A stretch of DNA of 64,000 bases. Origin: Shewanella sp. SR44-3. Its GTDB lineage: Bacteria > Pseudomonadota > Gammaproteobacteria > Enterobacterales > Shewanellaceae. The notes beneath the pieces were generated by a model, which was given only the letters and a program-made list of their open reading frames with translations, made no database searches and was not told where the DNA came from. A program made the position numbers and the translations under genes. The DNA lies in NCBI RefSeq assembly GCF_014163735.1, contig NZ_JACJDV010000007.1, positions 62,001 through 126,000 of the forward strand. Direction: 5' to 3'. Position 1 is the first letter of the stretch. Each line of letters starts with the position of its first letter. This document shows positions 58,798-64,000 of this stretch, one piece after another.

Positions 58798-58843
58798 TTC
58801 ACATCAACACATTCTCAAGATAAGTGCTGGACAGGAAGCTAAC

Positions 58844-59404
58844 ATGAAGCGGTTATTCAGTGGTTTTGTAGAAGGCTTACGCTTAATAAATTTGTGCTTA
58901 TTCAGCATGCTATTAAGTCCTGCAGCGTTGGCTGCGAATTGCAGTCAGCTAGAATCCCTCAACTGGCTACTTGGCGATTGGCAGCTAAGTAGCGATAAGC
59001 TCATCATCAGCGAGCACTGGCAACAAACAAGCCCGATGACTTTTGAAGGGCTGGGAGTTAGTGAACGCCGTCCAACTCCTACACAGATAGCGGCTAAAAA
59101 TAGTGATAATCCAACTCAGAGTACAACATCTGCTAACACTGAAAGCTTAAGACTGGTGCAGATGTCTAATGAGATATTTTTTATCGCTAAAGTCGCAAGC
59201 AACCCCTTACCTGTGGCTTTTAAACTCACTCAATGCGCTAACAAGATGGCGGTGTTTGAAAACCCACACCATGATTTTCCGCAAACCTTAAGCTATCAAC
59301 TCATACACAGTCCTCAAGGCGATAAACAGCTCAAGGTAAAGGTCTTTGCTGCCAATAATTCGGGCTTTGAAATTAACTTCAGCGCCATCGAACCCTATCC
59401 CTGA
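58844..59404 (+). CDS. Exported DUF6265-like protein
   Basis: A 186-residue protein with a long signal peptide (about 1-30, ending ALAAN). The start of the mature part, LNWLLGDWQLSS, and the late AVFENPHHDFPQTLSYQL match DUF6265, a small lipocalin-like fold. A Ser/Thr/Asn-rich insert (about 76-100) interrupts it. Function unknown. Confidence 0.75.
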   Translation: MKRLFSGFVEGLRLINLCLFSMLLSPAALAANCSQLESLNWLLGDWQLSSDKLIISEHWQQTSPMTFEGLGVSERRPTPTQIAAKNSDNPTQSTTSANTESLRLVQMSNEIFFIAKVASNPLPVAFKLTQCANKMAVFENPHHDFPQTLSYQLIHSPQGDKQLKVKVFAANNSGFEINFSAIEPYP

Positions 59405-59569
59405 AACACTTTTCCTCCTGCTAGCTTGGCGCTTTTTTGGTGTTAGCCTGGTGCTTTTTTTGTGCAGACACAAGCTCATTACCTTAGTGATTGACTCAAT
59501 CCCTTCGCTGCCGTTATTGTATTTTGAAATTATTGAATTTATCAATAAATACAGGCAGTAAGTTTAAGG

Positions 59570-59731
59570 ATGAGTATGATAAGACAATTTTATCCTGAGG
59601 AATGGTCTGTCTATAAAGGCCTGCGATTAGCGGCGTTGACAGAAGCGCCCAATGCCTTTGGCAGCACAGTTGCCGCTGAAAGTGGCCGCAGTGATGCTGA
59701 TTGGCAAGACTTTTTAAACCAACGCCGTTAA
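59570..59731 (+). pseudogene. GNAT acetyltransferase, N-terminal fragment
   Basis: ATG at 59570 with AAGG just upstream, 53 codons to TAA 59729-59731. MSMIRQFYPEEWSVYKGLRL followed by AALTEAPNAFGSTVAAE is the start of a typical GNAT protein (R-x-L-R-L-x-A-L-x-x-AP-x-AFGST). The acetyl-CoA-binding motif A and everything after it are missing. It is a 3'-truncated remnant that might still be translated, and is unrelated to the C-terminal GNAT fragment at 55500. Confidence 0.7.
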
Positions 59732-59790
59732 GGCAAGGCAGTCAATTACAGGTTCAACCTATGGTTTGCCAGTTAGCTTAAGGAAAATAG

Positions 59791-60132
59791 ATGTCTGTAG
59801 TATCAAGCCAAAACGCCGAGCATTATCTCTGGGGCGACAATTGTGATGGTTGGCATTTAGCTAAAAGCCCAAATTTAAGTGTCATTCAAGAGTCCGTGCC
59901 CAGTGGCAGCGCCGAAATTCGTCATTATCATGCCCATAGTGAGCAGTTTTTCTATGTGTTATCTGGAGTCGCCACACTAGAACTTGATGGCACAATTCAT
60001 CAGTTAGCAGCAAATCAGGGCTTGCACGTCCCTGCTTTGATGGCGCATCAATTAAGCAACGTGAACGAGGAAACCTTGGTATTTATCGTGGTCTCAACGC
60101 CGCCAAGTCATGGGGATAGGATCAGTGCCTAG
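59791..60132 (+). CDS. Cupin domain protein
   Basis: A 113-residue single cupin. Motif 1 is HYHAHSEQFFYVLSG (two or three His and a Glu for a metal), motif 2 is LHVPALMAHQLSN. AAGGAAA precedes the ATG. It may bind a small ligand or act as an isomerase or dioxygenase; not assignable. Confidence 0.85.
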   Translation: MSVVSSQNAEHYLWGDNCDGWHLAKSPNLSVIQESVPSGSAEIRHYHAHSEQFFYVLSGVATLELDGTIHQLAANQGLHVPALMAHQLSNVNEETLVFIVVSTPPSHGDRISA

Positions 60133-60189
60133 GTGTAAGATATATAAGCGAATAAGATAGAATCTTGAATAAAAAGGAGTTCAGTGGTT

Positions 60190-60597
60190 ATGTATTTAGG
60201 AAAGTGTTTGTGTGGTGAAGTACAAGTCAAAATTACCGGGGAAATTAGCGATATTATTCATTGCCATTGCTCCCTATGCCGAAAAAATAGTGGTACTGCT
60301 TTTGCTACTAATGGCTTCATCAATACCGCAGAGTTTTACATCATCTCAGGTGAAGCAAGTTTGAGTCGATTCAGTTTTAAACCTGGGCGTAATAGGTATT
60401 TTTGCACCAAGTGTGGATCGCCCGTTTATAGTTCAAATGAGCAAGATCCCAGCCGCTTAAGATTGCGATTAGGGATTTTAGACTCAGACATTAGCGAAAG
60501 GCCCATTTCCCACAATTTTGTTAGCTCTAAAGCCAATTGGGAAGATCTCGATGCCATGCTTCCCAGATATGATGGCTTCGAACCTAGCCGTAGCTAA
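60190..60597 (+). CDS. GFA-type zinc-binding protein
   Basis: A 135-residue protein of the glutathione-dependent formaldehyde-activating (GFA) fold. Zinc ligands are CLCGEV at the start, CHCSLCRK in the middle and CTKCGSPVYS later. AAGGAG (60174-60179) fits either the GTG at 60184 or the ATG at 60190. Most members do not act on formaldehyde, so the substrate is unknown. A terminator follows. Confidence 0.88.
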   Translation: MYLGKCLCGEVQVKITGEISDIIHCHCSLCRKNSGTAFATNGFINTAEFYIISGEASLSRFSFKPGRNRYFCTKCGSPVYSSNEQDPSRLRLRLGILDSDISERPISHNFVSSKANWEDLDAMLPRYDGFEPSRS

Positions 60598-60686
60598 CCT
60601 AACGTTATCCGACAATGAGGGCATAGCAAAGGCTCATGGAACCATTGTGGGGGTAATTGCACACTAAAGATCAACAGCACTAATGA

Positions 60687-60733
60687 CTCAAACTCAACTC
60701 AATTAATATTAAGTTGAGTTTGAGGTTTTTTTA
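60687..60733 (+). terminator. Terminator after the GFA gene
   Basis: CTCAAACTCAACT (60687-60699) pairs perfectly with AGTTGAGTTTGAG (60712-60724), then GTTTTTTT. It separates the plus-strand genes from the type III region. Confidence 0.9.
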
Positions 60734-60825
60734 TATTCACAAATCTGTTGTATTTCTACAATAACCACTATTAAATGCTCAGAATTAACCATATTAATAG
60801 CGTTTAGAATTTACCTTGTTATGGT

Positions 60826-62382
60826 TTATTCTTCGATAATTTGCGTTGTAATGCCAACTTGGTTTAAGGCGGCTTTTTCTAATGGACTTAACTGAGTAAT
60901 GTCAGAAATATATGCCGGTTGGGATATAGGCTGTTCAGTATTGTGTGACAGATTTTGATTGAGTGACTCAATAAGCCCATCAATCACTGTACTGTACTTC
61001 ACCGCTGTTGAAATCATCACAGGATCGTCTTGTGTGTAATCAGACAATGTTACTTTTTCAACGGCAAAATCGATAATGCCGCGCATGCGTTCGCCAAAAC
61101 CACCACTTAGCTGTTCATAAGCTTGCTGCTTACTACTGGCAGGCATTTGATTTAATTGCTCGCTTATTAATTGCTTGTTAAACGTTGAGCGCGCAACCGC
61201 ATCCATAAGTTGTTCAGGATTATTTTCGTTAAGTTGAGACCAAGATTGGTTTGAGTCTTCGATAAACTCTTTAACGCTAGCTAAAATATTACCTATATTA
61301 GGACGAATGCTTGTTAGCTCATTAATACTTGCACCTAAATTACCAGCAGCTTCAAGTTCGGTATTTCTAGGGTTAACAGATAGCGCTAGCTCTCGAAGGA
61401 TTTGCAGATCACCAAAACTTACTGCACTGTTTTTAATCTGGCTAAAGGTGATGTCATTATTGCGAATGGCCTCTTGGAGATGGTTTAGGCTATCACTGCT
61501 TAGGTGAACCTGTTGGCTTGGGGCTACAGCGCGGGACAATAAACTCACGGCATTTAAAGTGGTTTTACGGCCAGGATCTTGTGGACTCATGGTCCGACTT
61601 GAGGCCGCGCTATTTTGTTTAGCTTGGCTTGTTTCAGGCTGTTCAGTTTGAACAGTGGTGAGCTTGGGATCATTGGGGCTGGGAGCAGGACTTAGATATT
61701 GGTTAACGTCTTGCGCTAATTGAGAAATTTCACCAGCTAAGTGTTTAAAGGCATCACTGGCGGTTTGCAGTGCATCGCTTGAAGTTTGGCTAACTAAATC
61801 ACTGGCACTTGAACCTGTGGTCGCCCATTGCTGAAAAGGGATGCCACTAATGTCTTGGTTAAATATGGCAGTGGCTTTTTCTTGATGCTCTGGTGAGCCA
61901 AATTGCTGCACAGCCCTAAGCCCAGTGGCTACCGTTCTCAGCGCACCATTTCCGCTAGCAAGCTCAGTGTGACGAGCTTTTAATGTTTCCCCTGAAAGCT
62001 CTGTTAGGCTACTTAACTGTGAAAAACCTTTAGCGACACCGACACTTAAAAACTCTTTTGCAATTTGCTCCTTTGACAGTGGTGCATCTTGCAAAGGCGC
62101 CTGAGTTGCTGCAGCAGGTGCTTTCGGATCTTGGCTAGTGAAGAGTCTTTTGAACAGGTGCTCAATACTTTTACCAAACTCTGACAGCCCAGTTAATATT
62201 TTATTCTTGAGCGTGCCGCTGGTTTGGTTTTCGCTGCGTGCAGCAAGTCTTAATGCGTTGGTCTCCGGTGAGGTGGTGCTAACATCTTTACCTTTAAGTT
62301 GACCTGTTTGAATTGATTGCGGTAGATCTTCTAGTTTCTTGTAGCTGGTTAATGTAACTGAGTTCACTGATGATAATGGCAT
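60826..62382 (-). CDS. Type III effector: YopE/ExoS-type RhoGAP plus unknown C-terminal domain
   Basis: A 518-residue protein, start 62382 (AGGA upstream; the frame extends 24 bp more). Residues 1-20 are a Ser/Thr-rich secretion-signal type. 28-52 match the chaperone-binding segment of YopE (GKDVST like GRSVSQ, then LAARSEN like LAGRTES). 58-80 is an amphipathic membrane-localisation helix. 105-230 are a RhoGAP domain: GNGALR (arginine finger Arg149) like YopE GSGPLR, and SGIPFQQWATTG like CGIPFSQWGTIG. A Pro/Ser/Gln linker (231-275) leads to a helical C-terminal domain (about 276-518) that I do not recognise; no clear ADP-ribosyltransferase R-STS-ExE set is seen. It is divergent from its probable chaperone. 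The family inactivates Rho GTPases in host cells; that role here is inference. Confidence 0.88.
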   Translation of the reverse strand: MPLSSVNSVTLTSYKKLEDLPQSIQTGQLKGKDVSTTSPETNALRLAARSENQTSGTLKNKILTGLSEFGKSIEHLFKRLFTSQDPKAPAAATQAPLQDAPLSKEQIAKEFLSVGVAKGFSQLSSLTELSGETLKARHTELASGNGALRTVATGLRAVQQFGSPEHQEKATAIFNQDISGIPFQQWATTGSSASDLVSQTSSDALQTASDAFKHLAGEISQLAQDVNQYLSPAPSPNDPKLTTVQTEQPETSQAKQNSAASSRTMSPQDPGRKTTLNAVSLLSRAVAPSQQVHLSSDSLNHLQEAIRNNDITFSQIKNSAVSFGDLQILRELALSVNPRNTELEAAGNLGASINELTSIRPNIGNILASVKEFIEDSNQSWSQLNENNPEQLMDAVARSTFNKQLISEQLNQMPASSKQQAYEQLSGGFGERMRGIIDFAVEKVTLSDYTQDDPVMISTAVKYSTVIDGLIESLNQNLSHNTEQPISQPAYISDITQLSPLEKAALNQVGITTQIIEE

Positions 62383-62420
62383 AATAATTCCTAATAATGA
62401 ATGCATGTGAAACTAATGCC

Positions 62421-62471
62421 ATTCTAGGCGTGATGAAGCTAAAGAATATGTCAACATATGTCGTAGTTTTG
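62421..62471 (-). promoter_or_regulatory. ExsA/LcrF-type promoter for the effector gene
   Basis: Read on the minus strand: CAAAA, then GAC (complement of 62460-62462), six bases, TGACA (complement of 62449-62453), 22 bp, and TAGAAT (complement of 62421-62426) as -10. GnC-N6-TGnnA and the long spacing match ExsA-dependent promoters; the A-run is one base closer than consensus. Predicted start lies about 30 bp before the effector ATG. Confidence 0.65.
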
Positions 62472-62506
62472 TTGATTTTGCACTTGAGGTTTTTTGTTTG
62501 AAAACC

Positions 62507-62558
62507 TAAAAATAATGGACGGATACTGGTAGTTGCCTCCATGTAAATCAGGTCTAAT
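62507..62558 (+). promoter_or_regulatory. ExsA/LcrF-type promoter for the chaperone gene
   Basis: T-A5 (62507-62512), GAC (62518-62520), six bases, TGGTA (62527-62531), then 21 bp to TCTAAT (62553-62558). The A-rich block, GnC and TGnnA are at the positions of the Pseudomonas ExsA consensus, and the -10 spacing fits ExsA-dependent promoters. The chaperone ATG is at 62587. Confidence 0.7.
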
Positions 62559-62586
62559 GCGGGTATTTAGGTTTTAGGATAAAGTC

Positions 62587-63009
62587 ATGACCACACAATA
62601 TGAACAAGCTGTAACTTCACTGTATCAAGAGTTGGGTCTAGCCCTGCCGGCATTAAGTACTATCACCAGTTTAAAGGTGGGTGAGCAAGTGATGCATATT
62701 ACCGAGCATCCACAAGGGCAATTGTTAATGTTCAGTGAGCTAGGTTTAGTTGAGCATTTTGATCTTGTTGAATTGCTTAAAATAAACCTCTTTAGCCAGT
62801 GCGTGTATAAACCTGTAGTGGGCTTTGATCTTGACTCAAACTCTGTCGTGATTTGGAGTCGACAAGCCCTGACTAACAATGATGTCAGTGAGTATTATCA
62901 GCAATTGGAGCAATTAAGCCAGATGAGTGATTCAGCGATTGATAGTATAAAAAATACCATTCATACCGCGATTGACTCAGGCTTTGATGCCAGCCGTTTT
63001 CGGGTTTAA
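62587..63009 (+). CDS. sycE: SycE-like type III secretion chaperone
   Basis: A 140-residue acidic class I chaperone. The stretch KVGEQVMHITEHPQGQLLMF closely follows SycE of Yersinia (KVGEFACHITEHPVGQILMF), and LLKINLFSQCVYKPVVGFD follows its LLSHNIFSQDILKPILSWD. Such dimers bind the chaperone-binding segment of YopE/ExoS effectors and keep them ready for export. It is divergent from the effector gene across 204 bp, as sycE is from yopE. It ends 80 bp from sctU, which converges with it. Confidence 0.9.
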   Translation: MTTQYEQAVTSLYQELGLALPALSTITSLKVGEQVMHITEHPQGQLLMFSELGLVEHFDLVELLKINLFSQCVYKPVVGFDLDSNSVVIWSRQALTNNDVSEYYQQLEQLSQMSDSAIDSIKNTIHTAIDSGFDASRFRV

Positions 63010-63010
63010 T

Positions 63011-63038
63011 GTCACTTGTCACTTGTCACTTGTCACTT
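63011..63038. repeat. Four tandem GTCACTT heptamers
   Basis: Exactly four copies of GTCACTT (63011-63038) between the chaperone stop and sctU stop, with a fifth partial GT. A seven-base unit would shift a frame if it were coding, but it lies in the intergenic gap. Confidence 0.95.
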
Positions 63039-63089
63039 GTGGCTGTAAGTTCTTCAGATTAGCGTGAAGTGTTATGACCTTGTGTAGCA

Positions 63090-64000
63090 CTAGCTTTCTT
63101 GCTCTAAAGTTTGCAGCCACCTTAATACTTCTGCTACGGGTTGTATAAGATCCGCAGGAATATATTGATCTAACAGCCCATCAGCATGTAAAGCTCGCGC
63201 TAAGGGCACTTTTTGGATCACAGGAACCCCAATTTCTTTAGCATATTCAATTAAGTTGAGAGCTTGAGTGCCTTGCTCTTTTAATGTGAGTATCGGCAAA
63301 GGCGTTTCACCTTTATTATAATAAATACCAATCGCAATGTGGGTAGGGTTAGTGACTAACACGCTGGAGCGTTTAACCTTGTCTCTAGCATTTGATGATT
63401 GCATTTCTTGATGCAGCTGTTTGCGCTTACTTTTTATCTCTGGGCTGCCCTCCATCTCTTTATATTCGCGTTTTACCTCATCTTTGCTCATTTTAAGTTG
63501 CTTAGTGTGTTGATACCGCTCAAAAGCATAATCAGCAATTGAGATAATAATAAATCCTACTCCAGAGGTTAAAATCAGCTGGGTTAGCAGTGTGCCTAAG
63601 ATAAAGGGGATGCAATTGACTCCACACACGGGGATCCGCATTATGTCTTTGATATTGCCTTCAATGACGACCCAAATAATCAAAGTTAACAGTACAACCT
63701 TGATAATAGATTTTAAAAACTCAATAAGGCTTTTTACCGAAAAAATACGCTTAGCGCCATCTACAGGGTTTATTTTTTTTAGTTCAGGTTTAATCGGCTC
63801 AGCGCTAAAGAGCAGGCCAAATTGTACTAAATGAGCAATAATCGCGATACAAGCACTTAATAGTGCAATAGGCAGGATCAGGTAGAGTAGTTCGCTAATC
63901 AGTTTATCTGTGATATCGGTTAATGCATTGTCGAAAGATTGATAACCAAAGGTGGCCGGGAGCATGATGATATTGGTCATATGTTCAAGATAATAGTCCC
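63090..64000 (-). CDS. sctU: Type III export switch protein SctU (YscU), partial
   Basis: Inner-membrane component of the injectisome that controls substrate switching. The gene runs off the right edge: codons beyond the ATG at 63980 continue (DYYLEH), aligning with YscU inside its first membrane region, so the N-terminus is missing. Visible are about four membrane helices, the cytoplasmic linker MSKDEVKREYKEMEGSPEIK and the autocleavage site NPTH (in LVTNPTHIAIGIYY), then the C-terminal domain. It resembles Ysc-type YscU much more than flagellar FlhB. Other T3SS genes should lie to the right. Confidence 0.95.
   Translation of the reverse strand, partial: DYYLEHMTNIIMLPATFGYQSFDNALTDITDKLISELLYLILPIALLSACIAIIAHLVQFGLLFSAEPIKPELKKINPVDGAKRIFSVKSLIEFLKSIIKVVLLTLIIWVVIEGNIKDIMRIPVCGVNCIPFILGTLLTQLILTSGVGFIIISIADYAFERYQHTKQLKMSKDEVKREYKEMEGSPEIKSKRKQLHQEMQSSNARDKVKRSSVLVTNPTHIAIGIYYNKGETPLPILTLKEQGTQALNLIEYAKEIGVPVIQKVPLARALHADGLLDQYIPADLIQPVAEVLRWLQTLEQES

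Noticed and set aside
60826..62382. ADP-ribosyltransferase in the C-terminal part of the effector
   Set aside because: An ELE at 342-344 was the only ExE-like match; no STS motif or arginine at the expected distance before it.
60826..62382. Reading this protein as the gatekeeper SctW/YopN because it is next to sctU
   Set aside because: Its N-terminal half matches the YopE RhoGAP plan and it is paired with a SycE-like chaperone.

Overview
The window looks like chromosome from a Shewanella-type marine gammaproteobacterium. I infer this from the cell-wall block (mrdA-rodA-mltB-rlpA-dacA), the miaB-ybeZ-ybeY-corC-lnt block, divergent pepA/lptFG, several small protein families I associate with Shewanella and Vibrio, and three RhlE-type helicases. 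No rRNA or plasmid function is visible. All family assignments were made by eye from motifs and remembered homologues; no search was run.

Layout. 1-1200: terminator, gene-poor stretch and an orphan lipoprotein. 1205-8349 (minus): peptidoglycan elongation and ribosome genes rsfS-rlmH-mrdA-rodA-mltB-rlpA-dacA, with overlapping start/stop codons. 8536-8712: a tiny HTH protein. 8866-12518: cydDC exporter. 13077-18164: chemoreceptor, coiled-coil protein, nitroreductase and two acetyltransferases. 18247-20219: ybeD-lipB-lipA, away from its usual place beside dacA. 20589-32848: DUF2235 hydrolase, pepA, lptFG, HDOD protein and an operon of small genes. 32993-37923: RhlE-like helicase and two divergent M24 peptidases. 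38000-40721: a disturbed zone with an intact FKBP gene, two decayed FKBP fragments and an AT-rich three-gene islet. 40875-52660: YceI lipoprotein, second helicase, lnt-corC-ybeY-ybeZ-miaB, a UbiF-like hydroxylase, pth and ychF.

52743-55811: a roughly 270-bp MITE-like element, seven tRNA genes (Met-Leu-Gln-Gln-Met-Leu-Gln) behind a strong promoter with a GC-rich discriminator, then a dispersed-repeat candidate and gene debris. 55907-60597: rhlE and small genes, including a truncated acetyltransferase.

60826-64000 is the most notable part: the edge of a Ysc-type type III secretion locus. It holds sctU (running off the right edge), a SycE-like chaperone, and a divergently transcribed 518-residue effector. 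The effector's first ~230 residues match the YopE/ExoS RhoGAP architecture: chaperone-binding segment, membrane-localisation helix, arginine finger in GNGALR, and the SGIPFQQW motif. Its last ~250 residues match nothing I recognise. Between the divergent genes lie two oppositely oriented ExsA/LcrF-like boxes, each with GnC-N6-TGnnA, an A-rich flank and a -10-like hexamer 21-22 bp downstream. The effector-chaperone pair copies the divergent yopE/sycE arrangement of Yersinia but carries a new C-terminal domain, and it is my main candidate for an undescribed system.
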